Origin: Gemmatimonadota bacterium
Lineage (GTDB): Bacteria > Gemmatimonadota > Gemmatimonadetes > Longimicrobiales > Gaopeijiaceae
Direction: 5' to 3'
NCBI GenBank assembly: GCA_022340755.1
Contig: JAJDNI010000001.1
Coordinates: 1 to 32,558 of the forward strand
Length of the DNA: 32,558 nucleotides
Shown here one piece after another: positions 1 through 7,295 of this stretch. Both the position numbers and the translations under genes were made by a program. Position 1 is the stretch's first letter, and each line of letters opens with the position of its first letter. Below the pieces are notes generated by a model. It was not told where the DNA came from and made no database searches. It saw only the letters and a list, made by a program, of their open reading frames with translations.

Positions 1-109
1 ACTCCAGCAGGCGGAGGCGGAGGGGGTGGCCGAGACACTTGATCACCTCGGCCGAACGGGCGAGGTACCCGTCCGGTATCCGTGGGAGTGACGAGGCGCG
101 ATTGGCCAT
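1..109 (-). CDS. ArsR-family HTH regulator, N-terminal fragment
   Basis: An open minus-strand frame begins with ATG at 109 and runs off the left edge with no stop, giving 36 residues. Residues 19-36 read SAEVIKCLGHPLRLRLLE, which matches the first helices of ArsR/SmtB winged-helix repressors (typical pattern: A-x-x-x-K-A-L-x-H-P-x-R-L-x-I-L). Family members are dimeric DNA-binding repressors that respond to metals, redox or sulfur species and usually control their own promoter. The sensing residues would lie outside the window, so the ligand cannot be told. The gene is divergent from the cytidylate-kinase-like operon at 446. No clear Shine-Dalgarno precedes the ATG, so the exact start is uncertain. 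Confidence 0.68.
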   Translation of the reverse strand, partial: MANRASSLPRIPDGYLARSAEVIKCLGHPLRLRLLE

Positions 110-146
110 TCGAGGTCGGGGGGTCGGGAGGGAGGATGAGCTGACA

Positions 147-176
147 CCTATATCGCGATAAGCCGATGTTTGTAAA
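147..176 (-). promoter_or_regulatory. Candidate promoter with palindromic operator for the ArsR-type gene
   Basis: On the minus strand a TTTACA -35-like box (171-176) is followed after 18 bases by a TATAGG -10-like box (147-152). The perfect palindrome TATCGCGATA (151-160) overlaps the upstream edge of the -10. A palindrome in this position is what an autoregulated ArsR repressor would bind, but this is inference from position and symmetry only. Confidence 0.32.
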
Positions 177-340
177 GAGTCTTGTTAAAAAGGCTGCGTG
201 GCGGAACCCCTCGCCGGAGGCAGGGTGACGCTCGTGCCGCCCGGACGTGGGGACCGCCCCGCGCAGGGGGGGCGTCCATAGGGAATCCATCCTCCGTGGG
301 GGACCACGCGCGCGTATTGGCATGACCTGTTAGATTCCAT

Positions 341-358
341 TCGTGACATTTATCACGT
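341..358. promoter_or_regulatory. Candidate Rex-type operator upstream of kinase-like gene 1
   Basis: The 18-mer TCGTGACATTTATCACGT is an imperfect dyad, TCGTG-N8-CACGT. Rex operators have the form TTGTG-N8-CACAA with an AT-rich centre, and this site differs only in the second base of each arm and the final base. It lies 87 bases before the start at 446. A CRP/FNR-superfamily protein (TGTGA-N6-TCACA) is the main alternative reader. Related dyads lie at 12398-12415 and 13450-13467, and the rex gene itself is in the window. Confidence 0.45.
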
Positions 359-445
359 ATGGGGAGGTGCGCGCGTCCGCCTCCTCCCTCAACACCACGT
401 CGATCTCGCGGTGACCGGCCTGCCCATGAGGCAGGGGGCATCGCC

Positions 446-1273
446 ATGCGGTGCGTGATGGCAGTCGTGCTCGTCTCAAGAGGCTCCATGTCCGGTGGTC
501 AGAAGGTGGCCGCCTGTCTCGCGCAGCACGGTGGCTTCACGTGCATCACCCGCGAGGATCTCGTGGCGGCCGTGAACCAGTACGGGGACATCGCGGCGAG
601 GCTGACCAAGGAGATCGGAAAGGCATCGCGAGGCTACGATCGCTTCACGACGCTTCGCCGCCCCTACCGCATCCTCATGAAGAAGGCCCTCCTCGAATAC
701 GCGCTGAAGGGCCACCTCGCCTACTTCGGGTACTCCGGACACTTACTCCTCGACAAGACCGACCACCTGGTGAGGGTGCGCCTCACGGCCCCCCTGTCTG
801 TCAGGATCCGAGTCACCATGCAGAGGCTCGGCTGCTCGGAGGAGGAAGCGCACGAGTATGTCCGCGATGCCGACGAGGAGCGTGCTCGGTGGGCGCGCTT
901 CATGTACGGGGCGGACATCCGTGACCCCACGCAGTACGACGTCTGCCTGAACATGGAGCGCTTCACCCCAGAGGGAGTGTGCCTCCTGCTGACGGATCTC
1001 GTGCGGCACCCCGACCTCCAGCCTACCCCGGAGTCGATGCGGAAGCTCGAGAACAGCCGCGTGGCCACAGCCATCCTGGCGGCACTGGTGAGCCGGGACG
1101 ACACGCTGCCGTTGGAGATCGGCGTGACCTTCGAGGACGGAACGGCGCGCCTGGAGGGACCGTATCTGGACCCGGCGACGCTGGACCTCGTGACTGAGGT
1201 GTCGCGTTCGATCCCGGAGGTGGAGGACGTGCGCTACGAACCCGGCTATGCCCCGTCCTTCGTGACGACCTGA
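446..1273 (+). CDS. Cytidylate-kinase-like protein with BON-like C-terminal domain (paralogue 1)
   Basis: The protein has 275 residues from ATG 446, preceded by a GAGGCAGGGGG purine tract; ATG 458 is a possible alternative start. The N-terminus has the degenerate P-loop of the Cytidylate_kin2 (AAK6-like) family, SRGSMSGGQ, where glutamine stands in place of the Walker lysine. Further family landmarks are a G-H-L-L-L segment, R-V-R-L-T-A-P-L, and YDVCLNME near residue 185. Residues of about 222-268 form a beta-alpha-beta pattern ending in IPEVEDV, like a BON domain. It is the most diverged of five paralogues here; the motif read YHG in the others is YFG. Catalysis has not been shown and the missing lysine makes ordinary CMP kinase activity doubtful. 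It heads an apparent operon with the DUF202 protein and paralogue 2. Confidence 0.8.
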   Translation: MRCVMAVVLVSRGSMSGGQKVAACLAQHGGFTCITREDLVAAVNQYGDIAARLTKEIGKASRGYDRFTTLRRPYRILMKKALLEYALKGHLAYFGYSGHLLLDKTDHLVRVRLTAPLSVRIRVTMQRLGCSEEEAHEYVRDADEERARWARFMYGADIRDPTQYDVCLNMERFTPEGVCLLLTDLVRHPDLQPTPESMRKLENSRVATAILAALVSRDDTLPLEIGVTFEDGTARLEGPYLDPATLDLVTEVSRSIPEVEDVRYEPGYAPSFVTT

Positions 1274-1343
1274 CGCCACGAGGCGCCGGCGGCGAAGCTT
1301 GTCCCTGGACCAGCATGACCGAGTGCGAAGGAGGATGTGAGGG

Positions 1344-2216
1344 ATGCCCGAGACCCACTTTGCCGACGCGACCCCAGAGCTCCTCGAGAACATCAAGAAC
1401 ATCCTTCTGCAGACCGAGGGTATCGAGGAGGAGCAGACCCGGGTGGCCGTTGAGCATACCGGGCTCACACGCCGCGTGAGTGACAACACCGCCAGCCTGC
1501 TGGCCCTGTCCAACAACATGGCACAGGAGAGTGGGAGCCAAACGGCGCTGGCCAAGGAGCGCACCGCGCTGACCCGAGAGCAGACGCGGCTTTCGACGCG
1601 CAGCACCGAGTTGGCAAACATCCGCACGGATCTCGGCCGGCACCGGACCGATCTCGCCGAGCAGCGGACGAACCTCGGCGTGCAGCGCACTGAGATGGCC
1701 AGGCAGCGGACCTCCCTGGCGGAGGGCCGCACCCGGATGGCCAACGAACGGACGGATCTGGCCGGGCGACGCACCGACCTGTCCGGCCAGCGCACCGACT
1801 TCGCGCGCGGGCGGAACCGGCTGGCCGAGGCTCGTACCGATCTCTCCCGGCGGCGCACCACCCTCGCCGATGACCGCACGGCCCTCGCCGGTGCCAGAAC
1901 GGTTCGCGCCCTGACCCGGACTCGGCTCTCCCTGCAGCGGACGGAGCTGGCCCGGGGACGAACGTCCCTCGCTCTCATCCGCACCGGGCTGGCGTTTCTC
2001 ACGATCGGGCTCACGCTGTTCCGCTACTTCGGTCTGTCGCCGTGGACGATCTTCGACGGCGGCCTGGTCCTCATGAGCCTGTGGATGGTCATCGCCGGCG
2101 CGACAGGATTCCGCCGCGCGCACGTGCACGAACGGAGACTGGATGGACTCTTGGCGCAGGACCAGGGCTTTACGGATCTCCTGAGCATCGGTGCGTCACC
2201 GGGGACGCGCGCATGA
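1344..2216 (+). CDS. DUF202-domain membrane protein with extended heptapeptide repeat array
   Basis: The protein has 290 residues, with AGGAGG upstream of the ATG. After a 68-residue acidic, helical lead, residues 69-215 consist of about 21 consecutive seven-residue units with consensus L-A-x-x-R-T-D. The last units run without a break into a C-terminal DUF202 (YidH-type) domain: IRTGLAFLTIGLTLFRYFG, then a second hydrophobic segment at about 238-258. DUF202 proteins normally carry only one to three such R-T-x-L-A units before the first membrane helix, so this looks like an internal expansion of the domain's own N-terminal motif. The array probably forms a long, regular helix or coiled coil on the cytoplasmic side of the membrane. 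Function is unknown. It sits between two kinase-like genes on the same strand. Confidence 0.82.
   Translation: MPETHFADATPELLENIKNILLQTEGIEEEQTRVAVEHTGLTRRVSDNTASLLALSNNMAQESGSQTALAKERTALTREQTRLSTRSTELANIRTDLGRHRTDLAEQRTNLGVQRTEMARQRTSLAEGRTRMANERTDLAGRRTDLSGQRTDFARGRNRLAEARTDLSRRRTTLADDRTALAGARTVRALTRTRLSLQRTELARGRTSLALIRTGLAFLTIGLTLFRYFGLSPWTIFDGGLVLMSLWMVIAGATGFRRAHVHERRLDGLLAQDQGFTDLLSIGASPGTRA
1548..1988 (+). repeat. Tandem 21-bp coding repeat (about 21 units of L-A-x-x-R-T-D)
   Basis: The array is in frame inside the DUF202 protein, and each unit encodes seven residues. The R-T pair and the leading Leu (sometimes Met or Phe) are kept, while DNA units have diverged with many synonymous and non-synonymous differences. 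The array is therefore old and selected at protein level rather than a recent slippage product. Weaker units in the same phase can be traced back to about residue 34. Confidence 0.85.
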
Positions 2217-2264
2217 CTCTCCGGAGCGGTGCCGTCCGGATCCAGAAGAGGAGGAGTTGAGCTC

Positions 2265-3077
2265 ATGCCCATAGTCACCATCTCCCGAGGATCGGGAAGC
2301 GGCGGCCAGGAGCTGGCGGAGCGCGTTGCGGAGCGCCTGGGCTACGAGGTCGTCAGCCGCGAACAGGTGGTTCACGAAGCCGCCGACTTCGGTGCGCCGG
2401 AGGCGGCGCTACAGCGGGCTCTCACGGAACCACCGGGCCTGTGGGATCGTTTCCACTACGAGCGCCGCCGCTACCTCGCGTTCGTCCAGGCGGCGCTGTG
2501 CCACCACGTGAGGGAGGGTCGCGCCGTCTACCACGGGAACGCCGGCCATCTGCTCCTTCCCGAAATCTCGCACGTAGTCTGCGTGCGCCTCATCGCTCCC
2601 CTGGCCTTCCGGGTGCGCATGCTCCGCGAGCGCACGGACATGACCGAAGGGGAAGCCGCGGAGCACTGTGAGAAGGTCGACCGGGAACGGGAGAAGTGGA
2701 CCCGGTTCCTCTATGGCGTGGACTGGCTCGACCCCCACCTCTACGACATCAGCATCAACCTCAGGACCATGGAGATGGAGGCCGCGGTGGAGCTGGTGAC
2801 GGTGCTCACGCGGTCGCCAGGATTCCAGCCCACCGAGCAGAGCCGCAAGGCCATGGCGGACCTTCTTCTCGAGAGCAGGGTGCGGGCGGCTCTGGCGGCG
2901 GACGGGCACACGGCGTCCGCCGATGTCGGCCTGAGGGCGAGTGACGGGGTCGTCTTCCTGCGGGGCAGGCTGCGGCCGGCTTCCCTGGTCGACTCCGTAA
3001 TCGAGGTCACCCGGTCCGTCGAGGGGGTCACGAGGGTAGACCGCGAGGACCTGGCGGCTCCCGAGCTCACGGTGTGA
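2265..3077 (+). CDS. Cytidylate-kinase-like protein with BON-like C-terminal domain (paralogue 2)
   Basis: The protein has 270 residues from ATG 2265, with the Shine-Dalgarno GAGGAG about 8 bases upstream. The start MPIVTISRGSGSGGQE is the textbook Cytidylate_kin2 P-loop, S-R-x-x-G-S-G-G-x-E, which lacks the lysine of classical CMP kinases. The core continues with VYHGNAGHLLL, CVRLIAPLAFRVR, a K-V-D-x-E-R-x-x-W motif and YDISINL. The last 65 residues (VRAALAADG to VEGVTRVD) resemble a BON domain, a small fold often found in periplasmic or membrane-associated stress proteins. It ends 27 bases before a convergent receiver gene and is the third gene of the 446-3077 unit. The role is inferred only as nucleotide binding and regulatory. 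Confidence 0.82.
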   Translation: MPIVTISRGSGSGGQELAERVAERLGYEVVSREQVVHEAADFGAPEAALQRALTEPPGLWDRFHYERRRYLAFVQAALCHHVREGRAVYHGNAGHLLLPEISHVVCVRLIAPLAFRVRMLRERTDMTEGEAAEHCEKVDREREKWTRFLYGVDWLDPHLYDISINLRTMEMEAAVELVTVLTRSPGFQPTEQSRKAMADLLLESRVRAALAADGHTASADVGLRASDGVVFLRGRLRPASLVDSVIEVTRSVEGVTRVDREDLAAPELTV

Positions 3078-3104
3078 GCCCAAACCACACCCGAACGGGA
3101 GGCC

Positions 3105-3491
3105 TCAGGGGGCGGCGGGCTCCGAGGACGTGAGCTTCACGATCAGGTCGCAGAGGGTCCGGATCTTGAAGGGCTTCGCGATGAAGTCCACGGCGCCTCC
3201 CTTGAGCGTCTCGACCGCCGTGTCCACCGTAGCAAACCCGGTGATGATGATCACCTTGGTCGCTGGCGCGTGCTGGCGCACGAAGTCCATCACCTCGAGC
3301 CCGTCTGGCTTCTGCATCTTCAGGTCGGTGACGAGGACGTCGAAGGTCTCCTCCATCACCCGGTCTACGACCTTCTGCCCCTCCGTGTACGACTCGACGT
3401 AGAAGCCGATCTTCTCCAGGGCCGGTTTCAAACGCTCACAGACGATGGGCTCGTCGTCCAGCAACAGCACCTTCTTCCTGGTCGCCTTCAT
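3105..3491 (-). CDS. Stand-alone response-regulator receiver (CheY-like) A
   Basis: The protein has 128 residues and consists of a single receiver domain. The acidic pair is Asp12/Asp13, the phospho-acceptor is Asp56 (VLVTDLKM), the switch Thr is Thr84 (IIITG) and the conserved Lys is Lys106 (AKPFK). There is no DNA-binding or enzymatic output domain, so it must act through protein contacts or as a phosphate relay or sink. Its ATG overlaps the stop of receiver B by four bases (ATGA), so the two are translationally coupled. It is the last gene of the long minus-strand operon that starts with dsrM. The likely kinase partner is the histidine kinase at 8230-9741. Confidence 0.9.
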   Translation of the reverse strand: MKATRKKVLLLDDEPIVCERLKPALEKIGFYVESYTEGQKVVDRVMEETFDVLVTDLKMQKPDGLEVMDFVRQHAPATKVIIITGFATVDTAVETLKGGAVDFIAKPFKIRTLCDLIVKLTSSEPAAP

Positions 3492-3886
3492 GGTGCCCCC
3501 TGGGCGGCCAGCTTGCGGGCGGTGCGCGCCGCCTTCCGGACCGTCGCTTCCAGCGTCTCGGCGCGGAACGGCTTGTGCACGAAGTCGAAGGCGCCGCTGT
3601 ACTGCGCCTCGCGGGCGCTGTCCATCGAGCCGTATCCCGTGATGACGATCACCTGGGTACCGAAGTTCTGATCGCGGACAAACCGCAACACCTCCAGGCC
3701 GTTCGGCCCTTCCATCTTGAGGTCGGTGATGACCACGTCGAAGCGCTTCTGCGCCAGCCGATCCACCGCCTTCCTGCTCTCCGTGAAGACCTCCACCCGG
3801 TACTTCTTCCTCTCCAGGTGCTCCTTCAGCCGCTCGCAGACGAGGGGCTCGTCGTCCAGGACCAGGACTTCCGTAGGTGTGCTCAT
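3488..3886 (-). CDS. Stand-alone response-regulator receiver (CheY-like) B
   Basis: The protein has 132 residues. It is a receiver domain with Asp11/Asp12, phospho-acceptor Asp55 (VVITDLKM), ITG switch residues and the KPFR lysine, followed by about 15 residues of basic helix and no output domain. It is clearly a paralogue of receiver A and of the receiver at 19499-20104; all share the DDEP-x-V-x-x-R-L-K start. A GGAG-containing tract precedes the ATG. It lies 71 bases after the PEP-synthase-like gene on the same strand. Two tandem single-domain receivers beside one kinase suggest either a branched signal or one acting as a phosphate sink. Confidence 0.9.
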   Translation of the reverse strand: MSTPTEVLVLDDEPLVCERLKEHLERKKYRVEVFTESRKAVDRLAQKRFDVVITDLKMEGPNGLEVLRFVRDQNFGTQVIVITGYGSMDSAREAQYSGAFDFVHKPFRAETLEATVRKAARTARKLAAQGAP

Positions 3887-3957
3887 GTTCTCCGGCTCCT
3901 CCGTTGCCTCTCCAGGAGACCCGTGCGCAAGGCCTACCCCGCGTGCGCAGCGGTTCC

Positions 3958-6528
3958 CTAGACCTTCGGCGATGCGGCCTCCCCGTTGAGGAAGCGCGCG
4001 ACGTATTCGTCCACGAGGTGATCGCTCCTCAGGTGGATGTCCAGCTGCCTGGTGAACCCGATGAGTCGCCCGACCATGCGGAGCCGGTGCACCATGGCAT
4101 CGGCATCCAGGCTCTTGACCCTCCCCACCACGAGGTCCCCCCGTCCTTCCGCCACGAAACCGTGGCTCTCCAGGATGCGCTTCAGGAGCATGGCCCGGCG
4201 TGACCGCCTGGTGATCTCGGTGACGCCCCCCACGAACCGGAAGTAGATGTAGTTGTCCGCCGGGGTGTCCCCGAGGTGGGTGTCCACGATGTTGAAATGG
4301 TAGCCGAGGCGCAGGCTCAGGTGCAGGTATTCCTTCGAGACGATGGCGAGATTCTGCTCCGGTCTTCCCGTCAGCCCTCCCGTCAGGGGCATGGAGCGCG
4401 TGGCGCTGGACATGAAGCCCTCGAGGTCCATGTCGGCCGGGGCCGTTTCCCAGGCACCCCCGAGGGTGAGCTCCTCAATCACCGGCAGCAGAGGACGCGA
4501 GGTAAGGTCTGCTACGGTCACCGTGGTGGTCCCCGCCTCCACCCGGAAGCCGCCCCCGAGGTCGATGAGCACCAGGTCCAGGGGAATGGGAAGGTCGAGG
4601 CGCCGAACCCAGGGGACGCCGCTCGGCGTGCTCACCCACCCGATCTCGGTGAGCTCGGCGATGGCTTTCTCGTGAGCGAAGCGGATGATGTCATGATAGG
4701 TGGCGCAGCGGTTCGCGGCGAAGGCGGGGCTGGTGGGATCCCGCAGCCCGAGCGGAGCGATCCGCCGGAGCATGCGTCGGAGGATGCGGAACTCCGCCGC
4801 GTCCGCGAACGACGAGCGCTCGAAGAGCTGGTAGCGCAACAACGCCTCCACGCGGCCGCCGTAGACGACGTTGTCCTCGGCGTCGACCGTCACCTCCATG
4901 CCCTCCACGAGGGTCTGCGTCGCCGACTCCGCGCCCACGACGGTGGGGACGCGCAGCTCCCGAGCCACAGTGGCGAAGTGTCCGGTGGCGTTTCCCAAAT
5001 CGGTGATCACCGCGCTGGCCCCCGCCAGAAGCCCGCCGAGCCGAGGCGTGGCTGCACGCGCGACGATCACCGCGCCCGGAGCGAGTCGTTGGGGCAACTC
5101 CTCGGGATCGGCGACGATCCGGACGGGCCCGGCGCCGATCCCCCGGCACGCCACCTCGCCTTTCTCCCTCATGAGCACGGGGTACCTCCCCACCACCTCG
5201 CTCAGGTTGCGCTCGGGGGGCTTCATGGGCGCGGTGACCCGGAGTGGCCTCGCTTGCAGGATGTAGAGCCGACCCGCATGGTCGATGGCCCACTCGATGT
5301 CCTGCGCGGACTTCATGTACTGCTCGATCCGGCACGCCGTGTCGGCGAGCTCCGCGAGCTCCCAGGGCGCCACCGCGGGCTCGAGTCGCTCCGATTCCGG
5401 AACGGTCTCTACGACGGCCCCACGACCCGGCACGGCGACGAACATGTGTTCCTTGCGGGCCAGGCGTCTCGATACCACCTCGTGGCCAGGGTCACGAGAT
5501 ATCTCGAGCCGGTCCACGGGCGCGCCTCCTTCCACCACCAGCTTGCCGAGCCCCAGGGCCGCGGACACGACGAGCACGTCGTTCTCCGGTGCGTTCGGAT
5601 CCAGGCTGTAGACCACGCCGCTGGCCCGGACCGGCACCATGCGCAACACGCCGACGGCCATGAAGCCGCATCCCGGAGGCGCATGATACTGCCTCAGATA
5701 GTCCAGCACCCCGGGCGTGTACATGCTCGCCACGACCCGCTGCCACGCCGAGCACACGTCGTCTACCGAGACCCCCAGCACCGACTCGTATTGGCCTGCG
5801 AAGCTCAGCTCTCCGTCTTCCTCGACGCCGCTGGAGCGGATCGCGAGAAGGAGGTCCTTCTCTCCGGGCTTCACCAGCCGGGCTACGGCTCGCCGGATCG
5901 CACGAGCGAGTTTGCGGGGAATGGATGCCTCGAGTATCCCCTGGTGGATCCGTGCGGTCTCAACCTCCAGGCCATCACGCCCTTCCGCGAAGCGCCGGCC
6001 CAGGATCTCCACCGCCTCCAGGAGACCTGCGCTGCGCAGGAAGTCGCGGCACGCGTGCGTGGTGACCACGAAGCCTTCGGGTACTGAGCACCCCAGGCGG
6101 CTCCGCACCTCGCCCAGGCGCGCCATCTTCGCTCCCACGGCCTCCAGGTTCGGAAGCCCCACCTCCGACAGAGGCAGGACATAGGGGCTGTCGGGCACCG
6201 CCAATCGGCACTCCAGGGCCGCCTTCACCGACTCGTCGATGGCCGCCAGTGCGTCGAGAAGCTCGGGATACCGATCGTTGGAGATGGCGTTGAGGGTGGT
6301 CACCACCGAGTGGGCCGCGTCGCGAAGCGCTCCCGCGAGGTCCTGCAGGTACTTGCTGTCGAAGACGTATTCGCCGCCGAGCTTCTCCCCGGCGTCGGCG
6401 ATGAGCTCGAGGACGCGGTCGTTCTGCTCCACGAGGCTCCGGAAACGGTGGAGGGTCTCGCGCACCTCCTCAACGGTGGCGTTTCTCCTGCGCGCCAGGA
6501 GCGATCGCAAGGTCGGAGTGGGAGGCAT
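3958..6528 (-). CDS. PEP-synthase-like protein (PEP/pyruvate-binding ATP-grasp plus phosphohistidine domain, atypical C-terminus)
   Basis: The protein has 856 residues. A helical N-terminus (about 1-120) is followed by a PPDK/PEP-synthase nucleotide-binding domain (about 125-430) with VPEGFVVTT, AIRSSGVEEDGE around Arg231, and the closing DIEW...LYILQARP motif. A mobile phosphohistidine domain follows (about 460-560) with TDLGNATGHFATVARE, where His517 is the swivelling histidine. The usual C-terminal PEP/pyruvate TIM barrel is not recognisable. Instead about 280 residues of different sequence follow, including a YHDIIRFAHE motif. It may therefore transfer phosphate from ATP to a substrate other than pyruvate, or be regulatory. 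The ATG lies two bases after the TIGR02186 gene, inside the dsrMK-histidine kinase-TauE operon. Confidence 0.8.
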   Translation of the reverse strand: MPPTPTLRSLLARRRNATVEEVRETLHRFRSLVEQNDRVLELIADAGEKLGGEYVFDSKYLQDLAGALRDAAHSVVTTLNAISNDRYPELLDALAAIDESVKAALECRLAVPDSPYVLPLSEVGLPNLEAVGAKMARLGEVRSRLGCSVPEGFVVTTHACRDFLRSAGLLEAVEILGRRFAEGRDGLEVETARIHQGILEASIPRKLARAIRRAVARLVKPGEKDLLLAIRSSGVEEDGELSFAGQYESVLGVSVDDVCSAWQRVVASMYTPGVLDYLRQYHAPPGCGFMAVGVLRMVPVRASGVVYSLDPNAPENDVLVVSAALGLGKLVVEGGAPVDRLEISRDPGHEVVSRRLARKEHMFVAVPGRGAVVETVPESERLEPAVAPWELAELADTACRIEQYMKSAQDIEWAIDHAGRLYILQARPLRVTAPMKPPERNLSEVVGRYPVLMREKGEVACRGIGAGPVRIVADPEELPQRLAPGAVIVARAATPRLGGLLAGASAVITDLGNATGHFATVARELRVPTVVGAESATQTLVEGMEVTVDAEDNVVYGGRVEALLRYQLFERSSFADAAEFRILRRMLRRIAPLGLRDPTSPAFAANRCATYHDIIRFAHEKAIAELTEIGWVSTPSGVPWVRRLDLPIPLDLVLIDLGGGFRVEAGTTTVTVADLTSRPLLPVIEELTLGGAWETAPADMDLEGFMSSATRSMPLTGGLTGRPEQNLAIVSKEYLHLSLRLGYHFNIVDTHLGDTPADNYIYFRFVGGVTEITRRSRRAMLLKRILESHGFVAEGRGDLVVGRVKSLDADAMVHRLRMVGRLIGFTRQLDIHLRSDHLVDEYVARFLNGEAASPKV

Positions 6529-6530
6529 CT

Positions 6531-7295
6531 TCAGTGCCCCTTCCCGCCGCCGAGGCCGAAGACGACACCGGTCAACAGCCCGGCGCCCGCCGCGACCACC
6601 ACCGCGAGGATGCCGTAGAGGAGCCCGTGGCGCAGTGAGAGCCCCGAGATGAATGCCGCGACACCGGCCCGGGATACCTGCACCGTGCTTTCATCCAGGA
6701 GGCGCCCCTCGCCCTGCTCGAAGACATATACGAGGACCCGGTACTCCCCCGGAGCCGCCTTCGGGGGCAGGAAGAAGTCCGTGACGGCATGTTTCCCTCC
6801 ATCCAGGCCGGGCTCCAGGGTCACCGTACCTTCCGAGACGTCCCACAACCCGTCTCTCATCTTCAGCCGTACCAACTCGGATCTCAGAGTCGGGTCCGAC
6901 GCGGCGGCACCCCGCCCCAGCGCACCGAAGCCCAGTCCCAGTTCCTCGAGGACGGCAGGCCGGGCCAGATCCACCAGGGGGCAGCTCGTACGAAGCAGGT
7001 AGACACCCGGAACGTGTTCGAAGATCACGTCGCCCACGTTCATCCAGATCAACCCCAGCACCTTCCCCTTGCGCTTCAGAGCGAGGTCCCGCTCGTCTCC
7101 CTCGAGGACGGTGGCGACACAGGCGCTGTCTCTCACCGGGACCCTCACGCGCAGCGCCGCGCCCTTGTACATCATCTTCACCGCGACCTGTGAGGGTTCC
7201 ACCTGGACGGACTGCACGCCGGGCGACAACGGCTCCGGCACGGCGAACGCGGCTGCGAGGACGGCCGCCGCAAGGGCACGGGACGGCGATTGCAT
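6531..7295 (-). CDS. TIGR02186 / Alph_Pro_TM family membrane-anchored protein
   Basis: The protein has 254 residues from the ATG at 7295, whose A is shared with the upstream TauE stop (TGATG), a clear sign of coupling. An open frame continues upstream to 8276 but overlaps TauE and is not coding there. The start MQSPSRALAAAVLAAAFA is a probable signal peptide. A beta-rich extracytoplasmic domain of about 190 residues follows, then a single C-terminal membrane helix at about 222-246 and a short GGGKGH tail. The family is of unknown function and, as far as I recall, is commonly paired with TauE/SafE permeases, which fits here. I infer a periplasmic partner of the adjacent exporter. Confidence 0.75.
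   Translation of the reverse strand: MQSPSRALAAAVLAAAFAVPEPLSPGVQSVQVEPSQVAVKMMYKGAALRVRVPVRDSACVATVLEGDERDLALKRKGKVLGLIWMNVGDVIFEHVPGVYLLRTSCPLVDLARPAVLEELGLGFGALGRGAAASDPTLRSELVRLKMRDGLWDVSEGTVTLEPGLDGGKHAVTDFFLPPKAAPGEYRVLVYVFEQGEGRLLDESTVQVSRAGVAAFISGLSLRHGLLYGILAVVVAAGAGLLTGVVFGLGGGKGH

Larger units (their letters stand above)
110..445. other. Divergent intergenic region between arsR-like and kinase-like gene 1
   Basis: This 336-base stretch has no convincing protein-coding frame. An antisense frame covering 148-489 has low-complexity Pro/Arg composition and looks like a GC-skew shadow. The region contains an AT-rich pocket at about 150-195 with the candidate ArsR promoter, and a second AT-rich pocket at 315-360 with the 18-bp dyad at 341-358. 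The remainder is GC-rich leader in which I see nothing further. Confidence 0.5.

Noticed and set aside
317-335. Sigma-54-like promoter (TTGGCATGACC) before kinase gene 1
   Set aside because: The -24 GG is present but the -12 GC at the required spacing is not.
1548-1988. CRISPR or DNA-level satellite reading of the 21-bp repeats
   Set aside because: Units are coding, directly adjacent without spacers, and diverged at DNA level while the peptide pattern is kept.
743-2129. Long minus-strand open frames opposite the DUF202 repeat gene (up to 423 residues)
   Set aside because: They are Arg/Ser/Pro-rich antisense images of the 21-bp repeat and kinase gene 1, with no recognisable domain and no fit to the neighbours.
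4276-6087. A 603-residue plus-strand frame opposite the PEP-synthase-like gene
   Set aside because: Composition is His/Arg/Gly-rich noise typical of antisense in GC-rich DNA, while the minus-strand frame has clear catalytic motifs.
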